A stretch of DNA of 64,000 nucleotides from Chrysaora quinquecirrha (taxonomy: Eukaryota; Cnidaria; Scyphozoa; Semaeostomeae; Pelagiidae). How positions within the stretch are numbered: the stretch's first letter is position 1; each line of letters starts with the position of its first letter. The position numbers and the translations under genes were made by a program. Below the pieces are notes generated by a model. The model was not told where the DNA came from. It did not search any database and saw only the letters and a list, made by a program, of their open reading frames with translations. The stretch is taken from positions 91,791 through 155,790 of the forward strand of contig JACTAT010000226.1 in assembly GCA_014526335.1 (NCBI GenBank), read 5' to 3'. Below, piece by piece: positions 33,231 to 45,300 of the stretch.

Positions 33231-33985
33231 GCGATATCAAAGATGCAAAGGAAAGAAAGGATCCCGTCAAAATCAATGACACTAAGGGCAGCAAGGGTAC
33301 TAGGGATGTCCGAGATGCAAAGTAAAGAAAGGACCCCATCAATATCAAGGACACTAAGGATAGGGAGGGTACTAGAGATAACCAAGACGCAAAGTAAAGA
33401 AAGGACCCCATCAATGTGAAGGACACTTAGGATAGGGAGGGTACTAGAGATATCTAAGATGCAAAGTTAAGAACGGACCCCATCAATGTCAAGAACTCTA
33501 AGTATATGGAGGTTACCATATCCAAGACGCAAAGGAATGAAAGGATCAAGTCAAAATTAAGGACACTAAGGATAGGGAGGGCACTAGCGATATCCAAGAA
33601 CAAAAGGAAAGAAAGGATCCCGTCGAAATCAAGGACACTCAGGACAGCGAGGTACTAGGGATGTCCAAGACACAAAGTAAAGAATGGACCCCATCAATAT
33701 CAAGGACACTAAGGATAAGGAGGTTACTAGCGATATCCAAGATGCAAAGGAAAGAAAGGACCCCATCAATATCAAGGACACTAAGGATAGGGAGGGAAAT
33801 ACAGATATCCAAGACGCAAAGTTAAGAACGGACCACATCAATGTCAAGGAAACTAAGTATATGGAGGGTACTAGCGATATCCAAGGCGCAAAGGACTGAA
33901 AGGATCAAGTTGAAATTAAGGACACTAATGATAGGGAGGGTAATAGGGATGTCCGAGATGCAAAGTAAAGAAAGGCAAAGCAAGT
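33231..33985. repeat. 72-bp satellite, small array (about 10 monomers)
   Basis: Same monomers as the large array at 48984-63756 (for example GAAAGGACCCCATCAATATC and AAGGACACTAAGGATAGGG), but more diverged from each other. It runs from the gene tail on the left to the start of integrase copy 2 on the right. The frame with IKDTKDREGTSDIQDAKERK is open for about 70 codons here, but TAA or a shifted frame interrupts it elsewhere. Confidence 0.9.
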
Positions 33986-34030
33986 AATGCCAATGGTGAA
34001 GAACAGAACCTGCAAGATGCAAATTCTAAC

Positions 34031-35360
34031 ATGCAGCAAGCACATGGCCATGCAATTGCTCGGCGAGGGACTTTTTATGATTTAGACAGAAACCGACTGG
34101 CACACATTTTAAATATTGGGTTTTCAGTTAGATATATTGCCAGGAATGCAGAGCGTTTATTGGGTGGAAGCGTCCATTACAACACATTGCATCGGTACAT
34201 AAGTCGTCATCATCTGACAGCACCATGTCAGCGATTTACGGACATAAGCGATGATGATCTGAGAGCAATAATTATAGGTTTGAACAGACAGTATCAAAAT
34301 TCAGGTGCAGCAGAAATGCTGGCTCTGCTGAGATCAAGAACACCTTCAATTATAGTACCGCGAGATCGTTGCAGACGTGTTCTTGCTGATATGGATCCGG
34401 AAAGTACTGCCAGATGCTGGGCCCAAGCAATTAGATGACGGCAGTACAGTGTACCCTCAACGAACTCGTTATGGCACATGGATACTAACCATGCTCTTAT
34501 AAGGTAATCAATTACGATGTTATTGACATTTTAACACATTCTTGATAGCTACTTTTACCGTTTAGCTACGTTTTATAATGGTCATTTTTCTCTGCAGATG
34601 GAATCTCGTTATCCACGGTGGAATCTATGGATATTCAAGGCTCATAACACACATGATAGTAACCAGTGATAATACAGCCATATCTGCTCTACGAGTGTTT
34701 ATCACCGGTCTACGAAATTTTGGCATCCCAAGTAGAATTCGCGTTGACGGAGGGTCCGAGTTCAATTTTGTGCGAGGCTTGATGGATTTATTAAATGGTG
34801 ATAACCGTGGTAGTGCCTTAACTGGGTCTTCCGTGCATAATCAAAGAATTGAGAGGCTATGGAGAGATGTGTACGCCAAAGTTCTAGACAAGTATTATAA
34901 ACTTTTGTACCACATGGAGGATCACAATATTCTGTGCCTACAGAACGACATACATTTGTATTGTTTGCATTATGTGTTCATACCTCGTCTGCAAAGAGAT
35001 TTAACAGACTGGACAAGAGCTCACAATAACCACCCATTGAGAACAGAGCATCACAGGACTCCATTACAGCTATGGTATTCAGCTAATCTGGGACAATCGG
35101 ATAACAACAGTACGGTCATGAACAATCTATTTCGTTGTGATCTCAATGGAGTTGGCCAAACGATCGCTCGCTTCTTTCGAACCAACGATCTTGCTGAGCC
35201 AAACAATATCACTGTTGTACTTCCTCGAATACCAAGACCACTGACGAATGAACAATACGAGAACCTTTAAACAAGTATAAATGCTCTTGCTAATTCCGAA
35301 AGTGAGGGAATTGATCTCTATGGGAGAGTTGTAAATTACATGTCAAGATGTATTCGTTAA
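34031..35360 (+). pseudogene. DDE integrase/transposase, IS3-like, copy 2, two in-frame stops
   Basis: Exons are 34031 (or slightly upstream)-34503 and 34598-35360. The intron splits the same Arg codon as in copy 1, in the same phase. The HTH is FSVRYIARNAERLLGG. An in-frame TGA lies at 34436-34438, where copy 1 has Arg. The frame continues through the first Asp (LWHMDTNHALIR), HGGIYGYSR, the second Asp (RVDGGSEFN) and the Glu (HNQRIERLW). A TAA at 35268-35270 interrupts the C-terminus, and the frame then runs on to SEGIDLYGRVVNY and a TAA at 35358-35360, matching the NFGIDNY tail of copy 1. DDE residues are retained, so the stops are the main defect. Copies 1 and 2 are strongly diverged and so represent different families. 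The 72-bp array ends just upstream. Confidence 0.75.
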
Positions 35361-36000
35361 ACATTTGTTCACTTCTTATGATTCAACGATTTAATTTGTG
35401 CTTTTACATTATTTTTTGGAGCTTATACGTGTTTAAATTTTTACAGTCATGCGACCATTGATAGCAACAGTTTCTTGCTACTTTATACGAGTTGATAAAA
35501 GTCCTTCTTCAGGGGAAGAATAGACAGAGGCATTTTTATCATGTTATGTTTTCTAACCGATATACTAGAAAACTTGTTATTACGCATCCAACCATGCAGA
35601 AAGTCAGCAATCATAAACGTTAATAAATGTATACAACAAAACTTAGTAACAACATAACAGAAAAGGCAATGATCTTGTTTAGCATTTAATCTTTGAGACT
35701 TTCTAAGTGGATAAAAGTTTTTTGAAGAGTCTCTATCTCAAATATAAAAAAAGAATACAGTAATCCCTTTCTCTATCATATCGGAGTCACTTTCTCGATA
35801 ACTGAATAAATGAATCCCATAACCTTTAGATTACATCAAAGACTGACCACAGAGCCGTATTTGAAAGAAGATTTTTGAAAACTGATTTTTGAAGACTTTG
35901 ATATGTTAGGAAGTAGCAAGAAATATGAAGCGTCACTGAGTACGTGTGAGCAGTTTCAGTTTCATATTTTAAATTCCACTACATACAATTTATTAAGTAA
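35361..36000. other. No gene seen
   Basis: AT-rich spacer between integrase copy 2 and the LINE 3' end. I looked for a minus-strand HECT C-terminus here, as expected if the LINE had split a HECT exon, and did not recognise one. Confidence 0.45.
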
Positions 36001-36180
36001 CTAGACAGACAAATAACTAAACTAAAGGAATAAAAGATACAGAAAATTAATACATCAGTAAGCAAAATTAATACAATATACATTACACAAAACAGAGAAG
36101 ATAAATTGTATGGAGGAGAATTACTTTAAGGAGGAGCTCTCTCAGTAGTCAGACTAATCGAGGAGAGAGCACCCCCTGTT

Positions 36181-39100
36181 TTAATAGTATTTCAGATACA
36201 TGTGAAGACTTTCACTGTAATTATTTGACAGGGCAGATGGTGACCTTTTTGAGCCTATTCTATGATCAATCTTGATAATTATTTTCAAAGAGAAAAGCTT
36301 TGAGTTTACGAGGAGAACTAATAGCAGAGGGTGATTTTTTATATCCAAGGGAATGTCATTCCAGCACTTAGCTCCAAAGTAACGAACTGATCGAAGGCCA
36401 TATTGAGAAGTATTTTTCTGAGTTAGAAAAATATCACTTTTAGTGGCTTGCCGTGTACCATGTTGATGAACGGATTGAACTAAATCAAAGAAAGAATGAA
36501 AACAAGAAGGAGAGATTTTATTTACACAATCATATACAAAAGAAAGCAGTTTCAATTTAAATAGATCACATAGCTTTAAAATCTTTAAATCAGAAAAGAG
36601 AGGTGTAGTGGGAGAAGTAAAGTGTTCAAACGCAATAGCCCTTATAACCCTTTTCTGTAACAAAAATACTGGATTGATATGAGTCTCATAGGTAAGACCC
36701 CAAACTAAAATTCCATATTGTAAAAATGGAGAAAATAAAGAGTTGTAAAGACAGACAAAAATATTGATGGGTAAGAAGTGTCTTACTTTGAAAAACATAC
36801 TACAAGTTCTAGCCAGTTTTTTGGATAGTTCTGTCAAGTGATACTTCCATGAAAGATTTTCATCCAGAAGGACACCACGAAATTTGACATAACGAGTTGG
36901 CTTGATAGGGAACTTTCCAATTTTGATGCTGACAATTTCAGATGAAAAATGTTGAGGTGACTTAAAAATCATGAAATTAGTTTTATCAATATTGAGTGAC
37001 AATTTGTTAACCTCAAGCCACATTTTCACTTTTCTTAATTCCTTGTTTACCACACTTTGAAGCTGATCAAGACTTTCAGATTCACAATAGATATTAGTAT
37101 CATCTGCAAATAAGTAAAAGGCTAGTTTTGGGGATGAGAGAGGTAAATCATTAATGTAAATCAAGAAAAGAAGAGGTCCAAGAACAGAACCCTGTGGAAC
37201 CCCACAGGTAACATTGAGATAACAAGAGTAAGATCCATTCACTGAGACACATTGTTTCCTATCTGAAAGGTAGGATTCAAACCAATCTAAGGAGGTTCCT
37301 CTAATTCCATAATGCTCAAGCTTCATCAAAAGAATATGATGATTCACAGTATCAAATGCCTTCTGCAAATCAATGAATATTCCACAACCAAATTTTCTAT
37401 TGTCTAGTGAATTTTTTATGGCTTCTGTTAAACTAACCAGGGCATGGTTAATGGAATGACTGGCACGGAAACCAAATTGTAATGAATACAAGATTTCATG
37501 TTTTTCTAGGAATTTATAGAGATGTTCATACATGACTTTTTCTATGATTTTGCTGAAAACAGAGAGAAGAGAAATAGGTCGATAATTTGATGCTGTTAGT
37601 GGACAGCCTTTCTTGAAAAGTGGAATTACTTTGGCAAACTTCATCTTGTCTGGGAATACCCCAGTTTGAAAAGAATCATTTATGATTTGAGAAAGTGGAG
37701 AAGATATCAATGGAGAAAGAGACTTTAAAATTTTCATGGGAATGCTGTTAGGCCCAAGAGATTTGCCAGATTTTAGGACTGAGATTACATCAGATATTTC
37801 AAAAGGAACTGAAGGTGAAATGAAAAATGAATTTCCAACTCTGTCACCCATAAAATCCACAGGTGACTTACTGGATCTTGGTATATTTTTAGTGATATCA
37901 TGAGAAACATTAACAAAGAATTTATTGAAAATGTTTGCAATAACCACTGGGTCTGATGTAATGTTACCATTTGAGTCCTTAAGTTTGTTAATCACATTCA
38001 AGTTGCTTGATTTTTTAATACTTACAACTCATTTAATACCTGACCATAATTGTTTCATGTTGTTGCTCTTCTGTTGAAAGTAGTTATAGTAATAGCTGGC
38101 TTTACTTTCATTCAAGGAAACTGAGACTCTATTTCTAAACTGTTTATAAAGATCAATAAGAGACTGACTGTTGTTCTTTTTGAGCTTTCTAAGTATCTGA
38201 TCTCGGATGCGCATCATCTTTTGGATTTTGCCATTGATCCAAGGCTTATTCCTGAATTTAATATCTCCTTTAGTAAGTTTCTTCAGTGGAGCGTGAGTTT
38301 TCACTAATTCATCCAGGATAGACAGGAGTCTGTTAAACTTAGCATTTACATCTAAAGCACTGTCATTCAAGAAGGTAAGGCCAAGGTTAGCAAAATCATT
38401 CCGGAGATTTTCTTCATTGAGGTTTGAAAAATCATGTTGAGAATATCACAAATTCCTATAAGGCATTCCTGCATGCTTGACAATTAGAAACTGGGGAAAA
38501 TGATCTGTTATTTGAGTCAAAATGTTACCACTTATGGTTTCATTATCTGTAATATTTGAAAAGATGTTATCGATAAGAGTAGAAGAATGTGCAGATACTC
38601 TGGATGGATGAATGATGTATGGCAAGAATTGCTTGGAGAAGAGAAAATTAACATAATTAGTGATAGGTGTACAAGAGTTGTAATTCAGAAGGTTGATATT
38701 GAAATCTCCAAGGATAAAGACTTGTTTGTTAGACACAGCTGGATTAGACAGAACTTCTTGCAGATATTCACTGAAGGTATCAAAGGATGTGCTTGGATGA
38801 CGATAGGCGCAGCAAAAAAGATAATTTTTACCATTTTTATTTTCAATTTCAACCCAAACTGTCTCAAAATCAGTGCTGTCCTTACTTAAATCTGGTTTAG
38901 GAATGAGAGCAAGACCTGATTTTATGTAAAGTGGAACACCACCATTTTGACTATGTGACTGAGATGGAAAATAACTGTAACCAGGAATTTCAACATTAGT
39001 TTTAATAGGATTATCAAAAGAGTTCCAAGTTTCAGACAGACCAATAACATCAAAATTTATTTTCAAAGTTGCAAGAGTTGAAACAAGCTCATCTACATGA

Positions 39101-39600
39101 AGAGAGAGACTTCTAATATTTAAATGAAATAAGGAAAGATCTTTATCTGAAGTATTAAGGGTAGATAAGTCTTGGAGAGTATGATAACAAGAGTTTACAT
39201 TAGAAGGTAAATGTTCATCAATATCGTAATCATCTAAATAAGGCAAGTTTATAAGACCAGACGTTATTTCAAAGGATGGTGCTGAATCAACAAAAGATGG
39301 AAAATCAAAATTATTCAGGTTAGATAATTCTTCATTATCAACTGAACTGAAAGGAAACATAGTTTCAGTACATTTTAAGCAAAACCAAGGGATATTTTCA
39401 GGTTCTTTTTGAAGTTTTTCATATTCCTTGAGAGACAAATTATTGAAACGTATATGGACCCAAAAATTGCAATGGTCACAGAAAACTGAAAAAGGAATTA
39501 GTTTTTGTCACTGACATTTGTTAAGATATGATGGAAACTGACACTGATAAGAACACAAAACTATATTCAAACATGGGCCAAATAAACGCAAAATAGTAGG
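36181..39600 (-). pseudogene. LINE ORF2: zinc finger, endonuclease, reverse transcriptase, with TGA stops
   Basis: A single minus-strand frame is interrupted by TGA at 39508-39510, 38446-38448 and 38029-38031. The N-terminal part looks like a PHD-type finger (CDHCNFWVH, then WFCLKC), with a Phe where a Cys is expected. The apurinic-type endonuclease follows (HLNIRSL, DVIGLSETW, FCCAYRHPS, ILGDFNINLL, ITDHFPQFL). The RT has SNYRPISLL, GFRASHSINHAL, FIDLQKAFDTVNH, GVPQGSVLGPLLFLIYINDL, the catalytic FADDTNIY, and then KCWNDIP-type C-terminal sequence. The frame ends at a TAA at 36181. The endonuclease-RT order and family motifs fit CR1/L2/jockey-like elements that are frequent in cnidarians. 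Intact motifs between stops show recent decay. Confidence 0.85.
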
Positions 39601-39672
39601 GTTTCGCCAAAAGGGCGTACCTTAATCTGTTCACTTTCTCTGGATAGATCATAAAGCGTTCAAGTTCCATCG

Positions 39673-40407
39673 TTAAGTTGAATGAGATCTGAGAATCATC
39701 GCAGAGACTCTATCAGGTGGCTTATGTTTGATCACCAACCGATCTCCAATGAAGAAAGCTATCTTCCCCATTTGTCTGGCTTCCAACATCTTGGGGATCT
39801 GCTCTTTCCTGCGTTGCAGTGTCTCAGCTGCAAAATCCTGTACGAATCGAACCCCATCTGGTCGTACCTCTCGAGCTTTACGCAATACCATTTCCTTTTG
39901 TTTCCAATTGAGAAAGCAAGCAACTATTGGCTTCGGATCGTTGTCATCTCTACGGCCATGTCCACGTGCAGTGGATGAGGACGAACTTCTCTGAACACGG
40001 TGCGCCCGTTCGATGACTAATTCTTCTTTAATATCAAGCAAATCCTTGATCTTTTCTTTCACTAGCTCCTCTGTCTCACTCCAGGATTCCGATGGGCTTT
40101 TTTCCTCCATCCCAAGGATCTTCAAATTGTTTCTACGACTCTGGTTTTCCAAGTAGATTTGCTTACGCGTGATGTCTTCCACCTTCGAACAGCTTCCTTC
40201 GAGAAACTCAACTTTGACCTGCAAATCTCCGATTTCTTTCGCACTAAATTGAGCACTTGTCTTCAAATCATTGATATCTGACCGCAGTTCTTTGATTTCT
40301 TGTTTAATATCGTCAGTTAACATTGTCACTAAAGTACGAAACGATTTTTCTTGCATTTCCAATAGCTGATTACAAACAGCCAAGGTCACAAATTCCGTCC
40401 CAGTCAT
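39673..40407 (-). CDS. LINE ORF1 (coiled coil, RRM-like, nucleic-acid binding)
   Basis: A continuous 244-codon frame. Residues 20-85 form a coiled coil (EIKELRSDINDLKTSAQ), followed by the L1-type RRM region (NLKILGMEE) and the C-terminal domain (IERAHRVQRS, PKPIVACFLNWKQKEMVL, RKEQIPKML). It corresponds to the transposase-22/L1 ORF1p fold, which coats the element RNA. It ends 73 bp upstream of the ORF2 frame and appears intact. The ATG at 40407 is preceded by the likely 5' UTR. Confidence 0.75.
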   Translation of the reverse strand: MTGTEFVTLAVCNQLLEMQEKSFRTLVTMLTDDIKQEIKELRSDINDLKTSAQFSAKEIGDLQVKVEFLEGSCSKVEDITRKQIYLENQSRRNNLKILGMEEKSPSESWSETEELVKEKIKDLLDIKEELVIERAHRVQRSSSSSTARGHGRRDDNDPKPIVACFLNWKQKEMVLRKAREVRPDGVRFVQDFAAETLQRRKEQIPKMLEARQMGKIAFFIGDRLVIKHKPPDRVSAMILRSHST

Positions 40408-40604
40408 TTTGCTCGTGCTGTGATGCTGGGAACCAAAATCAAAAATATTCTCTAATCCTCACATAACATCCATAGCAAATACAACTGAACTGAAATTTCT
40501 TTAAAAACTGAAAATGATTAATTAGATAAATAACGATTCAGCCCTGTCAGGCTGTTTCAAGGCCATGCATGACTTCAGAGCTCTCGCAGCACGACCGTCC
40601 GCCA

Positions 40605-40989
40605 TTACATCCTTATTGCCATCTTCATCATCACCATCGAGCAGACGGTGCCATCACCATGAGCAGACGGTGCCATCATTTCTTCATTTGACTCGCCGTT
40701 AAATTCTACCAAGATTGATGGAGGTAAAACCTCACACCCAGAAACAAATCGAACAAAGGAAAGAAGATCGTTTTGACTGAGCGACACAAGAAACGTCTGC
40801 AAATAGTCTACCACTCTCTCTTCCATTGGTATACGCCAACTGTTTTCCTCGTCCGAGTATTTAATATTCAGCCTCGATACAACTGCTACACCAGTTGGAA
40901 TTAAATTACTTAGCAAGGCTTTCAGCTCATCTTCTTTTGCCTCAGGGAACATCTCTGAAGCGATTCCTTTGTTTGGCCCTCTTATTGCC
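40605..40989 (-). pseudogene. HECT C-lobe fragment, cut by LINE
   Basis: The exon opens behind a TTTATTTGCAG acceptor at about 40990 and encodes the end of a HECT domain (EMFPEAKEDELKALLSNL, VVDYLQTFLVSLSQNDLL, FVRFVSGCEVLPP). The catalytic-cysteine segment that should follow is missing, because LINE 5' sequence begins near 40605. A GAGCAGACGGTGCCATCA unit is tandemly duplicated at 40640-40680. The HECT N-lobe was not found upstream (41000-42300). It is convergent to integrase copy 2, the same arrangement as at 6-12 kb. Confidence 0.65.
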
Positions 40990-41191
40990 TGCAAATAAAA
41001 GAAAGGTCTGACCAGAGTTGTGTACCTCAAGAGAGACTCTAGTGTGCTTTAAGTGTCTCTTTGGTTGGAATGATGCCGAAGTCATACTTTGCCATAAACG
41101 CCTAATTTCTAACTGATTTCGCTTCAATTTATATAGATGATTCGAACGTAACGTTCAAATTATTAACCAGAAAGATTGTAGGATTTCTCGT

Positions 41192-41242
41192 TTCTAGAAT
41201 CTTGTGGAACATTCTGGAAACTTCTGGAAAGTTCTAGCCAAT
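41192..41242. promoter_or_regulatory. Heat-shock element array with CCAAT box
   Basis: Six consecutive perfectly spaced pentamers, GAAcaTTCtgGAAacTTCtg then GAAagTTC, occupy 41207-41234. They are preceded by TTCTAGAA (41192-41199) and followed by CCAAT (41238-41242). This is the consensus for heat-shock-factor trimers (alternating nGAAn). Shorter clusters with the same core occur at 41286-41302 and 41598-41614. No heat-shock gene is visible nearby. Confidence 0.8.
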
Positions 41243-41283
41243 CAGATAGTAGGACTATTAGGGACTTTTCCCTTTTTCTGCAA

Positions 41284-41304
41284 CATTCTGGAAACTTCTA
41301 GAGT
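41284..41304. promoter_or_regulatory. Heat-shock element, second cluster
   Basis: TTC-tg-GAA-ac-TTC-ta-GAG at 41286-41303, followed by TCAAACC. The same core recurs at 41598. Confidence 0.6.
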
Positions 41305-41595
41305 CAAACCAAATAATCTTAATGTTTTCTTTTACTAAATCTTTTTCTCCTATTAGCTACTTTTTTCTTAGGTCTTTTTCTATTTTTATACATTCCTTTC
41401 CTTTCCACTTGTATTTCGAAATACACTTGCTTTCTTTCCTTTTATGCGCATATCATTTAATGAACCATTTTTTTTTCTTTTTCAGCTCCATGGTCTATGC
41501 CAAACATCAATTAAGCAGCCGCTGTACTTGAACCAGCACCCATTTTAATATATTAACTTTACGTTTCTTATCTTCCTTTTATAGAGACTTTCCCT

Positions 41596-41616
41596 TCTTC
41601 CGGAAACTTCTAGAGT
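41596..41616. promoter_or_regulatory. Heat-shock element, third cluster
   Basis: TTC-cg-GAA-ac-TTC-ta-GAG at 41598-41615, followed by TCACACC. It is preceded, like the second cluster, by a GACTTTTCCC or GACTTTCCC motif, which suggests a duplicated segment. Confidence 0.55.
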
Positions 41617-41694
41617 CACACCGATTGTAATGGTTGTTAAATCAGAAACGAGGCTAGCGGTTTTAGACAAGTGTGCTGCATTGTAAGAACTCTT

Positions 41695-41860
41695 GAAAAC
41701 GAGGTTGGAGAAACCATCCCGTTACATCCATAAAAACCATCACAATAGCGCGACCTGAAGACATCACTGGAGTTGGAGGACTCTTGAGGTTGGAGAAACC
41801 AGCATGCTAGATCCATAAAAAACCGTCGCACTATAGCGCGACCTGATGACGTCCCTGATG
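41695..41860. repeat. Tandem duplication of about 90 bp
   Basis: GAGGTTGGAGAAACCA, ATCCATAAAAACC and AGCGCGACCTGA occur twice in the same order (41710-41760 and 41787-41847). There is no protein-coding signature. The open frame over it on the minus strand is not supported. Confidence 0.6.
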
Positions 41861-42379
41861 ACGTCACTGGTCTTTGGCCACCGACTTGCAACCTACTTGT
41901 ATGATTGCCGTATTTTCTGCCATATCTGATGTTTCAGGATTTAAGAAACATAAATTAGGACAAAATAAATTTTAAGACTTTAATAAGCATAAAGAACATA
42001 AGAAATGAAGACACAAGCAAATATTTTGACACAAATACAGTATGATTCCACATGTCAGTAGACATGTTTTAAGTAGCTGAGAAAACGGTTTTCAAAAACA
42101 CAATAGACAATGAAAGAAACTGTTTGCAAGCAACAGGGCCAGATCCCATATTTCAGTTTCCTATTTGCAAGACCGTCATGTACAATGCTCTTTATTTAAC
42201 ACAGACAAGAACTCTTCATCATCAACAAAGAAACATGTTTTCTGTATTCCTTACTGTTCACATGTACATTATTGTGAGCAATATAGTAATAACTCTATAT
42301 GAAGACAATCCCATCATGCTAATGCAGAACCCCTAATGTTAATGTTGACACTTTCTCCCTTTTCACAAACGAAGACATC

Positions 42380-45300
42380 AAAATTTTGGATGTATTTTAC
42401 CTGTGATTTCACCTGTTTTCTCTCGAAGGGGTGAGACAGTTGCATGATTACTTCCATCCTCAGAAGCACATTTCTTTTGGCTCTTTGGAGTACCTTCAAT
42501 CTCTAAGTTGAATGAAAAAAATTATCCAATATTTACAAAGAAACTTTGTTAGTAAACCTGAAAATGTTTGAAAAGAAGAGGCAGTGCTAGTGAAAAAATG
42601 CTGTCGTGTTTTAAGGTGAAGCTTTGCTGCTTTGTAGAATGGTTAGTTTGTTGATAGGCCGGAAAGATACATTACATGTAAGGAATTTTAAGCCAAAGCT
42701 GTGGAATCAAGCAAGGAACATTAGAAATAGCAAGGAAGGAAATGCTCATCTAATGCCCAAACTGCCTATGTTTTTATAATCACAGTATTTCCTGTTATAT
42801 CTGATGTTTGAGGAGTGAAGAAACATAAATTACGACAAAATAAAATGTAGAAATTGCAATGCCTTTGACAAAAATAAAATGTAGTATTTTTTAAGATCAC
42901 CAAAGTACCTTTAAAATCTTCCACTTGTTTCTTCTTTGTAGTAGATTTTGGGGTTGACACAGATATGGGGGTCTTGTTTGGTTTGCTTCATCCAAACAGG
43001 TCATCTGCAGATCATATGCTGCTGTCTCAAGTCTCTGATTCGCTGTGCGATAAAGAATCACACTCAAAATTTGGATCATCAACATAGTCATCATCTTCAC
43101 TGGAATGGCCAGGAGGATAGTCCCATCCCTGAGAAATTAAATTATCTCAATTACTTTAAAAAGCAAAACTAGAGCACAACTTCAATTAAATTGACTTGAT
43201 TATCAATTGCGCATTAATATTGACATTGGAGAATATGTATACAGAAATAACAAATACTCAATTGTCAGAAATGGAAATGGCTAATAAGACTGACCATGGC
43301 ATCAGAAACAGACAGCTTAATGGCTTGATAAATGGACACCTGCATCAAACATCAAACTATGGGGTCTCCACAAATTACAATGTCTGAAGAGACTTACTGA
43401 AAAAAGCACGACTTACGGATCTGTCCTCTTCACACTCTGCAGATTCAGTATCAGTATCTACCAACTCGGGAAAGTCCCCGTTTATGCCAGAGTTATTTCT
43501 AATTGCAACCTAAAAGGAAGTGTGAATTTTTAAATCAGCAGACAACCATTAGCAAGTCTGTAGCGCAACAGATTTTCAGCTCAATTTTATGAATAAAATA
43601 TATACATAGTAGATTTCACAAAGATACTATTCAAGAAAAATTAAATATTCTTAAACAACTATGAGTAAAAAGATATTTTAAAATGGATGAGGTCTAGAGA
43701 CTTTTATTTCCAATGTTATTGCTTATAGGAACCATTAATTGTCCAAAATCTACCATTTCATGTTGGAAATTTCACATTATTTCAATGTGATAAACCTCTA
43801 TGTCCTTTGTTTCAGTTGCTAGATTGTTATATACACCTTGGACTTACAATACTTTACCCTTCCTAAGATAAAGAGTTATGATGAATTTTATTAGTTTGCG
43901 AAAATTCAAGGACATGGAAATAGGCCTTGAGTTCTAAATTAACACCACAATTGAACAAACAAGGCAACCTACTTTCCAAAACTCTAATTTTATCAATATC
44001 ATTGTATTTAATGAAATATTAACTCTAACTGAAAGATGCTTTACTCACGTCATCAACATGGTCCACCTTTTCAACATCATCCAGGTCATCATTTTCTTAA
44101 ACTTGAAAAAATTATTTGAAAAAAAATTCAAGAAACCTTTATTTCAAATCATTGAAAGTTTAAAATTGAACAATGTTACAACTTTCCTCTACAATATTAC
44201 AGCTCAGCAAACGTAAAAAAGAAATAAGTGAATCAAGCAAATAAGACAAGGTAATTAAAACTACATTAAAATTTAAACCTTGTTGGGCTATCATTTGGAA
44301 TCTAAAGGTTTGAACTGTCCTACCATGATATTGCAAGAGTCAACAAAATTTGAAACGAATATTAAAGCGTAATTTATAAAAATGAAAACGAGCTGAAACG
44401 ACCTGAAACCAGCTGAAACTTCCTGAAATCAACTGAAAACACCTGAAACGAGCTGTAAAAATTGGAATCGAGACTGAAACGACCTGAAACGACCTGCTAT
44501 CCTAGCAACGATTATAAAAGTCAAGGGAATTGTATTGTTCTTTATGCATTGTTGCATTATTTTGTAATAACTAAAGGAACATGTGTTAGTTTCAAAGCGG
44601 TCGTCCTTCTGGGATGCTTTTGTATTTGATTACCAATCAGTTTATCCACTGAAAAAATAACAAAGTGTAAGCGAATTGAAATTAAAGCGATTGATTTGAT
44701 TGGTGATCAAATGATGACGAGATGAAATTTCCGAACTTCTAAATTTTCTTTTTCGTGTTTTGTTATCTAAGCAGCGGAGCTGCATTTTGCACTTCAAGAA
44801 TATGACAAGATATTTCCGTTACAAAAAAGAATTTCTAAGAGTTCGATCCACATCTGAGTATACATTAAGCCTTTATTTTTTCGGTCTGTTTCTGTCTTTT
44901 ACACTCTGAAGAGTGTCAGACGAAAAAAATCTTTTATTTTTGCCAGAAAATTTTCCTGTTGTTTATCGTTTAGAAACGATAACGCCCCAGATTTTTCAAT
45001 AGCAACTTGTTTGTTGCTGTTAGATAGCGAAACACGAAAGAAAAATTAGAAGTTGGGAAATTTCATCTCATCGTCACTTGATCGGCAAATCAAATCAATC
45101 GCTTGAATTTCAATTCGATACACTTCGTGATTTTTTCAGTGGATAAGCTGATTGGTAATCAAATACAAAAGCATCCCAGAAGGACGACCGCTTTGATACT
45201 AACACATGTTCCTTTTGTTATTAGAAAAGAATGCAACAATGAAAAAAGAACAATACGATTCCCTTGACTTTTATACTTCGTTGCTAGGATAGCAGGTCGT

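Larger units (their letters stand above)
36001..40604 (-). mobile_element. Non-LTR retrotransposon (LINE, CR1/L2-like), near full length
   Basis: On the minus strand, order 5' to 3': a leader with ATGGCGGACGG near 40605, ORF1 (40407-39673), ORF2 (about 39600-36181) and a 3' UTR to about 36000. The 5' edge directly abuts a truncated HECT exon. No clear poly-A tail or target-site duplication was found. Endonuclease plus reverse transcriptase organisation excludes an LTR element. Confidence 0.8.

Noticed and set aside
34436..43029. Genetic-code change or selenocysteine at TGA codons
   Set aside because: TGA appears to terminate the RepHel frame, the HECT gene and integrase copy 1 at natural ends, and the internal TGAs fit CGA decay. 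No SECIS-like structure was sought successfully.
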